Both the position numbers and the translations under genes were made by a program. Below are positions 39,054-47,142 of a stretch of DNA of 64,000 nt, in pieces. Numbering within the stretch: position 1 is the first letter of the stretch; each line of letters begins with the position of its first letter. The notes beneath the pieces are model-generated. The model was not told where the DNA came from, did no database searches, and was given only the letters and a program-made list of their open reading frames with translations. The DNA is from Streptomyces antibioticus. Lineage in GTDB: Bacteria > Actinomycetota > Actinomycetes > Streptomycetales > Streptomycetaceae. The stretch lies in the NCBI RefSeq assembly GCF_001514065.1, contig NZ_KQ948425.1, positions 438,519 to 502,518 on the forward strand, written 5' to 3'.

Positions 39054-39788
39054 TCAGATACCGCAGGTCGGTGCGGACCAGTAGGGCGAGGGGTCGAGCG
39101 CCACATGCGTGTGATCGTCATGGTCCGGGTAACCCGGGCCGAGGATCTCCGAGAAGCCGTGTGTACGGGCCTGCTGGGCGAGCCGGCACAGGCTCACCGA
39201 GCCGGTCAGGTCGGCCGCGTCGCCGTACAGGTGGCGACTCGTGGACGATCCCCCGACCGCGCTGTTGCAGGCGTAGGAGCGAAAGCCGCTCGATATCGTG
39301 ATCGGCACGTCACCCAGCGCGTGGCGCATCGCCTCCAGTTTCCACATCGTCTTCAGGGCGTTGGCCTTCGCCGTGGCCGCGGAGACCGCGCCGCCCGACC
39401 AGTCGCCATTGCACTTGTTGAGTTCCGCGTAGCCGAAGTGGACCGGCGTGCAGTCCGCGTCCTGGAGGGAGTAGATCTTGGCGTAGGTCGCGGGGCCCGC
39501 CACGCCGTCGGCCGTCAGACCGTACGCCGACTGGAACTTGGCGACCGCCGCCGCGGTGCGCGCCCCGTACTGACCGTCGTAGGACAGCCGCTCACCGGAG
39601 GTGACCCACCCGGCGACCCGTATCTGCAGCTGTGTCACATCACTGCCGGACGTCCCCTGGGAGAGCGTGCGGCTCCACGTGTAGCACTCGTCGGCCGCAG
39701 CGGTGCCCGCTCCGAAGCCCACCCCCACCACCACGCCTGACGCGATCATGACAAGCGAGGCGACCAAGCGTGCCACCCGTACGAACAT
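39054..39788 (-). CDS. Secreted PG-binding plus M15 zinc D-Ala-D-Ala carboxypeptidase
   Basis: 244 residues: a signal peptide (VASLVMIASGVVVGVGFGAGTAAA), a PG_binding_1 domain (about 40-105, GTSGSDVTQLQIRVAGWV ... DGVAGPATYAKI) and a Peptidase_M15A domain with zinc ligands in TSRHLYGDAADLTG and DDHTHVALD. Layout and motifs match the zinc DD-carboxypeptidase known from Streptomyces albus G. It should trim peptidoglycan stem peptides outside the membrane. Confidence 0.92.
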   Translation of the reverse strand: MFVRVARLVASLVMIASGVVVGVGFGAGTAAADECYTWSRTLSQGTSGSDVTQLQIRVAGWVTSGERLSYDGQYGARTAAAVAKFQSAYGLTADGVAGPATYAKIYSLQDADCTPVHFGYAELNKCNGDWSGGAVSAATAKANALKTMWKLEAMRHALGDVPITISSGFRSYACNSAVGGSSTSRHLYGDAADLTGSVSLCRLAQQARTHGFSEILGPGYPDHDDHTHVALDPSPYWSAPTCGI

Positions 39789-39928
39789 TCCGGCCTCCCG
39801 ACCGCACGTCCCGAAACAGCGCTCCCATGCACCGATCAGCGTGAGGCCGGTCGGCTACGCGCGTCAACGGGCGCGAACTTCCGTCATTTGTCCAGACCTT
39901 GGCGCGCGTTGCGGGGTCGGCACCGGGC

Positions 39929-39976
39929 GAGACGGGTGGTGGGGTCAACCCGGCGGTTGACCCCACCACCCGTCTC
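39929..39976 (-). terminator. Strong hairpin terminator
   Basis: Perfect 22-bp stem (39929-39950 with 39955-39976) and CGGC loop, only 5 bases beyond the stop of the Ala-rich protein gene. The stem starts GAGACGGGTGGTGG. It isolates that gene from the downstream peptidase gene. Confidence 0.9.
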
Positions 39977-39981
39977 TCGCC

Positions 39982-40410
39982 TCAAATCCGGCCGCCGGTA
40001 AGGCGGGTGATCGGGCCGTGTGTACGGCGACCCGCACGACGGCCCGCCAGATACGACGTGGCACCCAGCGCCGACAGACCCGCGCCCAAACCGGCGACGA
40101 GGGCCTTGCGCTGGGCGACCAACGTCCACGTGGTCTTGGCCAGCGCCGCGGCCTGCCCCGAAGCATCGATGACGGCCTTGCGGCCGGCCTGGACGCGCTC
40201 AGCCGCGCTGTTCACGACCGCGGTGGCCGTCCCGGCCGTACGCTCTGCCGCACCCGCGGCTGCTGACGACGCGTCACCCACCGTCTCGGTGGCCTTGTCC
40301 GCCGCCTTTGACGCGGGAGCGGTCGCCTTCGCCGTGGCGCGCCGGGCCTTGACGGAGGCGTTCTGCCCGGTCTTGGAATCTCGATTCGTGTCGCTGTTCG
40401 ATTGGCTCAT
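39982..40410 (-). CDS. Ala-rich helical protein with C-terminal hydrophobic segment
   Basis: 142 residues from ATG at 40410. Residues about 10-85 are rich in A, T, K, D and S and predicted to form long amphipathic helices resembling LEA or phasin-like repeats (KATAPASKAADKATETVGDASSAAAGAAERTAG). A short hydrophobic stretch (KALVAGLGAGLSALGATSYLAG) precedes a basic tail. No characterised family is recognised. A membrane-associated stress or inclusion-binding role is possible but unproven. Confidence 0.65.
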   Translation of the reverse strand: MSQSNSDTNRDSKTGQNASVKARRATAKATAPASKAADKATETVGDASSAAAGAAERTAGTATAVVNSAAERVQAGRKAVIDASGQAAALAKTTWTLVAQRKALVAGLGAGLSALGATSYLAGRRAGRRTHGPITRLTGGRI

Positions 40411-40549
40411 GTATTGCGCGTTGCCGCCCACGCGCATGGCAAACACGCTCGGTCGTTGTCGTCAAAGGAGGCCCGGCTGCCGGAGTCGTTCAGGGGCATG
40501 CGTACGGGAGACAAAACCGTCACACGGATCGAGGGAGCCTCATGGACCG

Positions 40550-40810
40550 ATGCCGAACCACAGCACGCGGAGCGCGCTCGTGAACGGCGGCATGCCCCCG
40601 CTGCGTGGCCGTCACTTGGCCGCGGGCTTCATCGTCGTCATGTATGCGCTGCTCGGGGTCCTGGCGGCTTGTCTGGTCGTGGCAGGGTTCTCAGGGCGCG
40701 ACACCATCGCAGGCGTGGCAGCTGTGGTGGGCGGACTTCTGGGAGGCGCTCTCGGCGTCTGGCGCATCCGTCGCACGCCCGAGGACGAGCGCGCCGACGA
40801 CTCCAGCTAA
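40550..40810 (+). CDS. Small two-TM membrane protein
   Basis: 86 residues with two clear TM helices (AAGFIVVMYALLGVLAACLVVAGF and TIAGVAAVVGGLLGGALGVWRI) and a charged C-terminus (RRTPEDERADDSS). GAGGGAG lies 14 bases before ATG 40550, so the start is uncertain. Transcription is divergent from the Ala-rich protein gene. Function unknown. Confidence 0.6.
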   Translation: MPNHSTRSALVNGGMPPLRGRHLAAGFIVVMYALLGVLAACLVVAGFSGRDTIAGVAAVVGGLLGGALGVWRIRRTPEDERADDSS

Positions 40811-40983
40811 CCCGCGCCGGGCTGGGCGGTGAGCGCCGTATCCCGAGACATTGCGCGGCGCTGGTCACCGATTCGCAACAGACGGCGCCAGGGTGATCAA
40901 ATACGCCACGGCGTGGCTGAATATGGTCTCTCCAGCTCACGCGGTCACACAGGTGGCCGCCGCAACCACCCTCGGGGGACATC

Positions 40984-41628
40984 ATGAAGGTCACGCATCG
41001 CCGCAGACAGACCGCGCTCCGGACGCTCGCCCTGAGCGCATGCGCGGCCGGCGTCCTGGCGCTCACCGCCTGCTCCTCCAACTCGCCGGACGAGGCCGCT
41101 GCGACAACGGCTGCCACTGCCTCGCCGGCCAAGGCCGGAAGCGGTGCCAAGGCGACCGCACCTGCCACGGCCGCGCCCGCCGGGAAGGTCTCGACGCCGC
41201 CCGCCTCCAAGGCGACCCCGCCCCCGGCGCCCCCCACCGGCACGCCGATCGCCGCCATCACCGAGGGCGGAGACGACGGCTGCGACCACAAGATGCCCAT
41301 CTCGCCGGACGAGATCGCCGTCTACCGTTACACACCCGAAGGCGGCTCCCTGAGCCTGATCTTCCGGCACGGCAACTGGGGCTGCGGCACACCCGATTCC
41401 GACGGCGCCCCGTTCGAGACCGTCGGCAAGGAAACCTATCTGCCGCTGGACCAGGCCGCGTACATCACCGCCACCAACCCCATCGTGGCCAGCACCGAGA
41501 ACCAGCACATCGGCGTCCAGGAGTTCCTGGACTGGCTGGAAGCACACCCCGACAGCGGTCTGGTCTTCAAGTACCACGTGGGCGCGGACGGGGCCATCGA
41601 CAGCCTTGAGGAGATCTTCACCCCCTGA
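40984..41628 (+). CDS. Secreted lipoprotein of unknown function
   Basis: 214 residues. The twin-Arg/Lys N-terminus and lipobox LALTAC|SSNS predict lipidation at Cys30. An Ala/Thr/Pro linker (about 35-90) leads to a compact C-terminal domain containing two Cys (DGCDHKMPIS and GNWGCGTPD) likely to form a disulfide. No known domain is recognised. Clearly secreted and membrane-anchored. It converges with the GH27 gene. Confidence 0.8.
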   Translation: MKVTHRRRQTALRTLALSACAAGVLALTACSSNSPDEAAATTAATASPAKAGSGAKATAPATAAPAGKVSTPPASKATPPPAPPTGTPIAAITEGGDDGCDHKMPISPDEIAVYRYTPEGGSLSLIFRHGNWGCGTPDSDGAPFETVGKETYLPLDQAAYITATNPIVASTENQHIGVQEFLDWLEAHPDSGLVFKYHVGADGAIDSLEEIFTP

Positions 41629-41636
41629 CGCAGCCG

Positions 41637-41662
41637 CGCCGCGCGGTCCTCGCCGCGCGGCG
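41637..41662. terminator. Bidirectional terminator between lipoprotein and GH27 genes
   Basis: Perfect 10-bp stem CGCCGCGCGG / CCGCGCGGCG with a 6-base loop between convergent genes. Confidence 0.75.
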
Positions 41663-41683
41663 TACCGGCGGGCGTATGACGCC

Positions 41684-42970
41684 TTACGGGGTCAGCCTGA
41701 ACAGGGCGGCGCCATGTGCGGGCAGGTCGAGGTGGAGGGCGCGGCCGTCGTGCGGCAGGTCGGTGCGGGTCCACAGTTCCCGCACCCGGTCGTCGGGCCG
41801 GGCGCCGAGGGAGCCCAGGGGCACGTCGATCCGCTGAGGGCTGTCGGCGAGGGAGAAGACCGCGGCGTAGCGGGTGCGCCCGTCGGTGTCCCCGGCGCTC
41901 CACAGCACCAGGTCCCTCTCCCGGAGCACCTCACGGTTGTCCCTGCTGTGCCACAGCACCTCGAGCGCCTCGTCGTTGGTGAGGAGGTCGATCGTCTCCC
42001 GCGGACTGGTGGGCAGGTCGCCGCCGGTCATCAGCGGGGAACGGGAGATGAACCACAGGGTCAGCAGGCTGATCTGCTCGGCAGGGGTGAGCCGGGACAT
42101 GCGGTCCTCGCCCCGCTCGGCGCGGATGCCGATGTGGCCGAGGGGCAGCATGTCGGCGTCGGCCCAGCCTCGCTCGCCCTGCCAGGGGGCCCAGCGGGCC
42201 ATGCGGGAGAACTGCGCCTCGACGTCCTCCCAGCGGTCCCACAGGTCGTCGCACACGCGCCACATGGTGGCGTTCTCCCGGAGGTGATCGAGGTGCGCGA
42301 GGGAGACGTCGGTGCCCGGGGAGAGGCTCAGTTCGATGGGCCGGCCGCTGCGGGCTATGGCCCGGGCGTAGGCGCTGATCTCCCGGTCGTGGTACGGGAA
42401 GAGCATGTCGTCGGCCTTGATGAAGTCGACGCCCCACCCGGCGAACTGGGCGACTTGCGAGTCGTAGTAGGCCTGGGCGCCCGGGTGGTCGTGGTTCAGG
42501 CCGTAGTTGTCGGAGTTCCAGGGGCAGACCGAGTCGGTGTCGGCGACCTCGTCGGCGGTGAAGTCCGTGCCCGCCACGGGCAGTCGGGCGGCGACGGCGC
42601 GGCGCGGGATGCCGCGCATGATGTGCAGGCCGAACCGCAGGCCGAGTTCGTGCACGCGGTCGGCCAGCGCCGTGAACCCCGCGCCGCCCGCCGCCGAGGG
42701 AAACCTGTTCGGGGCGGGCAGTTGGCGACCGTGGTCGTCGAGGACCAGCGGGGCGTCCGGGTTGTAGCCGTGGGCGCGGGCCGTGGGCTCGTACCACTGG
42801 ATGTCGACGACGACGGTGTCCCAGCCGTGTGCGAGCAAGTGGTCATGCATGAAGCGCGCGTTGGCGAGGACCTCCTCCTCGGTGACGGTCGTGCCGTAGC
42901 AGTCCCAGCTGTTCCAGCCCATCGGCGGACGCAGGTGTCGTGCGGGGATCGGGCGTGCGGATCGGGTCAT
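41684..42970 (-). CDS. GH27-like alpha-galactosidase
   Basis: 428 residues from ATG at 42970. A (beta/alpha)8 barrel opens with the family signature PPMGWNSWDCYGTTVTEEEV. The nucleophile Asp lies in WGVDFIKADDML and the acid/base Asp in MWRVCDDLWDRWED. A C-terminal beta domain follows from about 340. No signal peptide is seen, so it acts in the cytoplasm or is released otherwise. It lies downstream of the PHP metallohydrolase and a small hypothetical gene on the same strand. Substrates could be alpha-galactosides or related alpha-linked sugars. Confidence 0.88.
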   Translation of the reverse strand: MTRSARPIPARHLRPPMGWNSWDCYGTTVTEEEVLANARFMHDHLLAHGWDTVVVDIQWYEPTARAHGYNPDAPLVLDDHGRQLPAPNRFPSAAGGAGFTALADRVHELGLRFGLHIMRGIPRRAVAARLPVAGTDFTADEVADTDSVCPWNSDNYGLNHDHPGAQAYYDSQVAQFAGWGVDFIKADDMLFPYHDREISAYARAIARSGRPIELSLSPGTDVSLAHLDHLRENATMWRVCDDLWDRWEDVEAQFSRMARWAPWQGERGWADADMLPLGHIGIRAERGEDRMSRLTPAEQISLLTLWFISRSPLMTGGDLPTSPRETIDLLTNDEALEVLWHSRDNREVLRERDLVLWSAGDTDGRTRYAAVFSLADSPQRIDVPLGSLGARPDDRVRELWTRTDLPHDGRALHLDLPAHGAALFRLTP

Positions 42971-43094
42971 GGCGGCTCGTTTCCGGTGCGGGTGTGCGGA
43001 ACGGTGGACAGAGGTCGCTGCGAGTCCCTGCGTCACGCATGATCGCATCAGGCGTACTCCGCACTCGCACAACTCCGTTGGCGGCGGTAGACGT

Positions 43095-43607
43095 TCAGTG
43101 GTCCGCGCAGCACGGGGTCGGCTGCGGTACCTCGAACGGGACCAGCACTCCCCCGGCCGCCGGCAGGGCTGCCAGTACGAGTTCGCCGCCCTGCCACTGC
43201 GGGCGAACGTGGTCGCGTGTCACCAGCACCGTGTCGGGAGCGGGCGGGCCGGGGGTGCCCAGTACCGTCACGCGGTCGATCGCCGAGCGTGTCAGCAGTT
43301 CCGCGATCGTCAGGGTGCCGGTGACGGCGGCGGCCCCCGGGTAGAGGACCGCACGGCCCACCGGGTCGGGCAGACCGTCGCGCACCTCGTGGGCCCGCGC
43401 GGCGAGCCGCTCCCGGACGGTGCTCAGGAGCGGCTCGGACGGCACGGCCAGGGAGAGGGTGACGCGCGGGCGGTCTCCTCGCAGCAGGTGCGTGCAGCCG
43501 AACACGCCCTCGGGGAGGGCGAGTTCGGTGGCGAGCTCCTGGAGCAGGTGATCGCCCGCACGCAGATCCCGGACCCCGGGGTCCAGTGTGAGTGCGTACC
43601 GTGTCAC
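43095..43607 (-). CDS. Hypothetical protein coupled to PHP metallohydrolase
   Basis: 170 residues from GTG at 43607, which overlaps the upstream stop (GTGA). It is hydrophilic with no signal peptide. It contains TRYALTLDPGVRDLRAGDHLLQELA and a C-terminal PTPCCADH, a possible metal-binding Cys-Cys-x-x-His end. I do not recognise a family. Coupling with the His-rich PHP protein suggests a shared role, perhaps involving metal. Confidence 0.7.
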   Translation of the reverse strand: MTRYALTLDPGVRDLRAGDHLLQELATELALPEGVFGCTHLLRGDRPRVTLSLAVPSEPLLSTVRERLAARAHEVRDGLPDPVGRAVLYPGAAAVTGTLTIAELLTRSAIDRVTVLGTPGPPAPDTVLVTRDHVRPQWQGGELVLAALPAAGGVLVPFEVPQPTPCCADH

Positions 43608-45304
43608 GACGGCAGGACCCAGATCGGGTTGGAGTAGAACCACAGGTCGAGCCACGGGTCGGCGTCGCCCAGGACGTCGATGGCCGGGCCGGCCGGGTCG
43701 ACGGCCGCGCCCATCGCTCCGACGGCGGACCGGTTGCCGTCGCTGCCGCGCAGCCGGACGTACAGCGGCCGGTCGACCCGGCCGAGCTGGTGGGTCAGCC
43801 GGACGACACCGGAGGACTTGTCCACCTCGTAGGAGCGGACGACCTTCGCCGTCGGTGCGGTGAACGTGTCCTGGTCCGCGACCGGTCCGGTGACATCGCC
43901 CTGGATGACGTCGACGCGCGCCAACTTGGGCAGGTATCCGGCCCAGTTGGGGCCGCCCGCGAGCGCCACGTCGACCGTCAGCGTGACGCTCGTGCCCTTC
44001 TTGACGTGCAGGGCGCCGCCCAGCGTGGCCCAGCGGCCGCCGCCCGCGACCCTGGCGTCCAGGCCGTCGAGGAGTTGTCCGTGGTCGACCCAGACCCGGC
44101 CGGCGCGGATGCCGTCCATGACCGCGGCGTAGGAGAAGCCGTCGGCTCCGACGTGGGTACGGCTGTACTGGCCGGGCCAGTAGTCGCCCTGCGTGATGTC
44201 GATCTTGCCGCCGTAGACCGGGTCCTCGTAGCGGCCGTTGGCGTTGAAGTCGCCGCCGGGTCCGCGCACCGCGGTGTCGGCGTAGACCTGGTGGCTGTCG
44301 CTGTTGGCGGTGATCCACCACGGCTTGCCCTCGGCGAGGAGGCTGTCCCACAGTCCGCCGACGGTGGCGGTCATCCAGTCGAAGCCGCCCCAGGTGCGGT
44401 AGCTCTCCAGGGGGTAGCCGGCGAAGGAGTTGGCGCTGGGGCTGTTGTCGTAGATGCCGCGGGCGCGGGCCATGCCCAGGGGCGCGGGCAGTCCGGCGGC
44501 CTGATGGCCGGGGGCGCCCTCGAAGCCGACGGCTATCTGGCGGCCCGAGCCGGTGGCGTCCCGCCAGCCGCGGATCTCGTGCGGGGAGTCGACACCGCGC
44601 CGCGCCGGGTGGTTGGCGAGCATCAGCGCGTCCTTCACCTTGCGCCGCCGCACCTGCTCGGCCAGGAAGTTCAGGCCCGCGACGGCGAGCGCCTCGTTGG
44701 CGGGCGTGGAGTCGCTCGCGCTGTTGACGCTGCCGTCGTAGTCGGTCTCGAACTGCTTGAGGACGGCGACCTCGTTCTTGCCGGGGTGCACGAAGACGGT
44801 GCCGTGCTCGGCGGCCGGGATGTTCCATTCCAGGCCCTGGAAGACGAGGGTGTCCTCGTAGGCGGCGCGGGCCTGCCTGATGTCCGGGTTCACCTTGTCG
44901 ACGCCGATCTTGGCGTGCGTGGCGCTGCCGTGATCGGTGATGACCATCCAGTCCAGGCCGTGCCGGGCGCCCTGGCGGACCTGGTCGACGACACGGTACT
45001 TGCCGTCGCTGCTGTACTGGGTGTGGATGTGATGGTCCCCGGCCAGCCACAGGAAGCCCTGGGGGTGACGGCCGCCGGAGGCGGGTGCGGCGGCGGCCGG
45101 TGTGGTCGCGGCCAGGACGTTACCGGCGGCAAGTCCCGCGCCGAGCAGTCCGGCCCGGCGCAGCAGGGTGCGGCGGGACTGCTGTTCGGGGGTGAGGGCC
45201 TCGTCGGGCACGGAGGTGTCGAAGGCCGCGGGCAGGGCGGCAGCCGCCTCGTGCGCGTGGCCGTGATCGTGGTCGTGACTGTGGTGGTGATGTCCGTGCC
45301 CCAT
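43604..45304 (-). CDS. Tat-exported CehA/McbA-type PHP metallohydrolase with His-rich N-terminus
   Basis: 566 residues. Residues 3-18 contain ten His interleaved with Gly, Asp and Ser, followed by a Tat signal (SRRTLLRRAGLLGAGLAAG, Arg44-Arg45). The PHP domain starts with WLAGDHHIHTQYSSDG and has WMVITDHGSATH and WWITANSDSHQV as further metal ligands. PHP proteins use two or three metal ions for phosphoester or other hydrolysis. A C-terminal beta-sandwich (about 410-560) follows. The His tract lies before the signal peptide and would be removed on export. It is the first gene of a three-gene unit ending in GH27. Confidence 0.87.
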   Translation of the reverse strand: MGHGHHHHSHDHDHGHAHEAAAALPAAFDTSVPDEALTPEQQSRRTLLRRAGLLGAGLAAGNVLAATTPAAAAPASGGRHPQGFLWLAGDHHIHTQYSSDGKYRVVDQVRQGARHGLDWMVITDHGSATHAKIGVDKVNPDIRQARAAYEDTLVFQGLEWNIPAAEHGTVFVHPGKNEVAVLKQFETDYDGSVNSASDSTPANEALAVAGLNFLAEQVRRRKVKDALMLANHPARRGVDSPHEIRGWRDATGSGRQIAVGFEGAPGHQAAGLPAPLGMARARGIYDNSPSANSFAGYPLESYRTWGGFDWMTATVGGLWDSLLAEGKPWWITANSDSHQVYADTAVRGPGGDFNANGRYEDPVYGGKIDITQGDYWPGQYSRTHVGADGFSYAAVMDGIRAGRVWVDHGQLLDGLDARVAGGGRWATLGGALHVKKGTSVTLTVDVALAGGPNWAGYLPKLARVDVIQGDVTGPVADQDTFTAPTAKVVRSYEVDKSSGVVRLTHQLGRVDRPLYVRLRGSDGNRSAVGAMGAAVDPAGPAIDVLGDADPWLDLWFYSNPIWVLPS

Positions 45305-45576
45305 GACGCCTCCTGGTTGCGGCTGCCTTCCGCCGCGCGACCGCGCCGCGTGTGTGGAGGATCAAGGTGGTAGATGAACGGCGAACAAGCGGGGAGTGGC
45401 CGACGGACGCCCCGCACGCGGCAGATCGCCACACCTGCCCCGAGGACCCCAACACCCCTTGTTCGGCTGACTGTTGACCTCCCGTGCGCACTCGGGGCAC
45501 TGTCGCCTGTTTCGTCGGCCTCGCCTACAAGTTCTCAACTCAGCGATGCCGTAGCGGACTTCCTCGGTCGCACCTC

Positions 45577-45605
45577 TTGACGGCTTTGGTGTAGACCTTT
45601 AGGTT
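45577..45605 (+). promoter_or_regulatory. Promoter of GH18 gene
   Basis: -35 TTGACG (45577-45582) and -10 TAGGTT (45600-45605) with a 17-base spacer, about 120 bases upstream of the GH18 start. The spacer is occupied by the DasR-like palindrome. Confidence 0.65.
45585..45600. promoter_or_regulatory. DasR-responsive element (dre)-like operator
   Basis: TTTGGTGTAGACCTTT matches the known dre pattern (TGGTCTAGACCA core) at TGGT-TAGACC with a near-palindromic GGT-GTAG-ACC centre. DasR is the GntR repressor of chitin and N-acetylglucosamine genes in Streptomyces and is released by glucosamine-6-phosphate. The location in the spacer and up to the -10 box of a GH18 gene fits repression. Confidence 0.75.
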
Positions 45606-45727
45606 CACGAGCCAGCAGCCTTCCCATGCATGCAATCCATGAACACATATGTGAACCCCCTGTTCACCTCTCACCGCCTCACGCCGGCGGCGTCCACCCC
45701 CCACCCCAGGACGAAAGGCCCCTCGCC

Positions 45728-47101
45728 ATGCAACGCCTCGCCCTGCGCTGCGCTCTCGCCCTCTCGCTCGGCCTCACCGCCGTGGGCACCCTCGCAGCCC
45801 CCTCCGCCTCGGCCGCCACCGGAACGATCACCGGCCTCGCCGGCAAGTGCCTCGACGTGGCCGGCGCAAGTGCGGCCGACGGCACGGCCGTACAGCTCTA
45901 CGACTGCAACGGCACCGCCGCCCAGCAGTGGACGGTCGGCTCCGACGGCACCATCCGGGCCCTGGGCAAGTGCCTTGACATCACCGGCGGTTCGACGGCG
46001 AACGGCGCCCAGCTCCAGCTCTGGACATGCGGAGGCGGCGCCCACCAGAAATGGACGGTCAGCGCCGCGCGCGACATCGTCAATCCGGCCGCCGACAAGT
46101 GCCTCGACGCCACCGGTAACTCCTCCGCCAACGGCACCCGCATCCAGATCTGGACCTGTACCGGCGCCGCCAACCAGAAGTGGAACGCGCCCGCCGCCGA
46201 CGGCGGTACGACTCCGCCCGGCTCCGCGCCGATGGCCGTGGCCCCGTACCTCTACAACGGCTGGGGAAATCCGCCCAGCCCTACGACTGTCATGAACGCG
46301 ACCGGCGTCAAGTGGTTCACCCTGGCGTTCGTCCTGAGCAACGGCTACTGCAACCCGCAGTGGGACGGCGGCCGCGCGCTGACCGGCGGGGTCGACCAGC
46401 AGACCATCACCACCGTGCGCGCCAATGGCGGCGACGTCGTCCCGTCCTTCGGCGGCTACAGCGGCAACAAGCTGGAGAGTTCCTGCTCCAGCGCGGGCGA
46501 GCTCGCGGCGGCGTACCAGAAGGTCATCAGCACCTACTCGCTCAAGGCGATCGACATCGACCTGGAGGCCGCCGCGTACAGCAGCGCGACCGTGCAGCAA
46601 CGGACCGTGGACGCCCTCAAGACCGTCAAGGCCAACAACCCGGGCATCAAGGTGTACGTCACGATCGGCACCGGACAGAGCGGTCCCGACACCGGTCTCA
46701 TCAATCGGGCCGCGTCGTCCGGGCTGACCGCGGACGCCTGGACGATCATGCCGTTCGATTTCGGCGGCGCGGGCCAGAACATGGGCACGCTGACCCAGCG
46801 GGCGGCCGAGGGGCTCAAGACCGCACTGAAGAACGCCTACGGCTACAGCGACGACGCGGCCTACCGGCACATGGGCATCTCGTCGATGAACGGCATCACC
46901 GACGACAACGAGACCGTCACCACCGCCGACTTCCAGACCATCCTCGGCTACGCGCAGGCCCATCACCTGGCGCGGTTGACGTTCTGGTCCGCGAACCGCG
47001 ACCGTCCCTGCCCGGGCGCCTACCCCAACGACGACACCTGCTCGGGCGTGAGCCAGAGCAACTGGCAGTTCACCAGTATCTTCGCCCGCTACACCGGCTG
47101 A
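45728..47101 (+). CDS. Secreted GH18 chitinase with N-terminal ricin-type lectin domain
   Basis: 457 residues: a signal peptide (to SASA, about residue 30), a ricin B-type CBM13 domain of three Q-x-W repeats (about 32-155), a short Gly/Pro linker and a GH18 barrel. The catalytic motif is KAIDIDLEAAAYS with Glu280 as acid. The opening APYLYNGWGNPP and VKWFTLAFVLSNGYCNPQW match bacterial chitinases of the ChiC/D-like subgroup. It degrades chitin outside the cell, and its promoter has a DasR-like site. A ThuA-like gene follows after 41 bases. Confidence 0.93.
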   Translation: MQRLALRCALALSLGLTAVGTLAAPSASAATGTITGLAGKCLDVAGASAADGTAVQLYDCNGTAAQQWTVGSDGTIRALGKCLDITGGSTANGAQLQLWTCGGGAHQKWTVSAARDIVNPAADKCLDATGNSSANGTRIQIWTCTGAANQKWNAPAADGGTTPPGSAPMAVAPYLYNGWGNPPSPTTVMNATGVKWFTLAFVLSNGYCNPQWDGGRALTGGVDQQTITTVRANGGDVVPSFGGYSGNKLESSCSSAGELAAAYQKVISTYSLKAIDIDLEAAAYSSATVQQRTVDALKTVKANNPGIKVYVTIGTGQSGPDTGLINRAASSGLTADAWTIMPFDFGGAGQNMGTLTQRAAEGLKTALKNAYGYSDDAAYRHMGISSMNGITDDNETVTTADFQTILGYAQAHHLARLTFWSANRDRPCPGAYPNDDTCSGVSQSNWQFTSIFARYTG

Positions 47102-47142
47102 CGTACGCGCTCCGCGGACCCACGGAAAGGACCGACCAGACC

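Larger units (their letters stand above)
45305..45727. other. Intergenic region between PHP and GH18 genes
   Basis: 423 bases between divergent starts. The right part holds a good promoter with an embedded DasR-like site (45577-45605). A 68-codon open frame at 45374-45580 has no ribosome-binding site and looks like chance. Confidence 0.6.

Noticed and set aside
45374-45580. 68-codon open frame upstream of the GH18 gene
   Set aside because: There is no ribosome-binding site and it overlaps the promoter. The Arg/Thr/Pro-rich composition is typical of non-coding GC-rich DNA.
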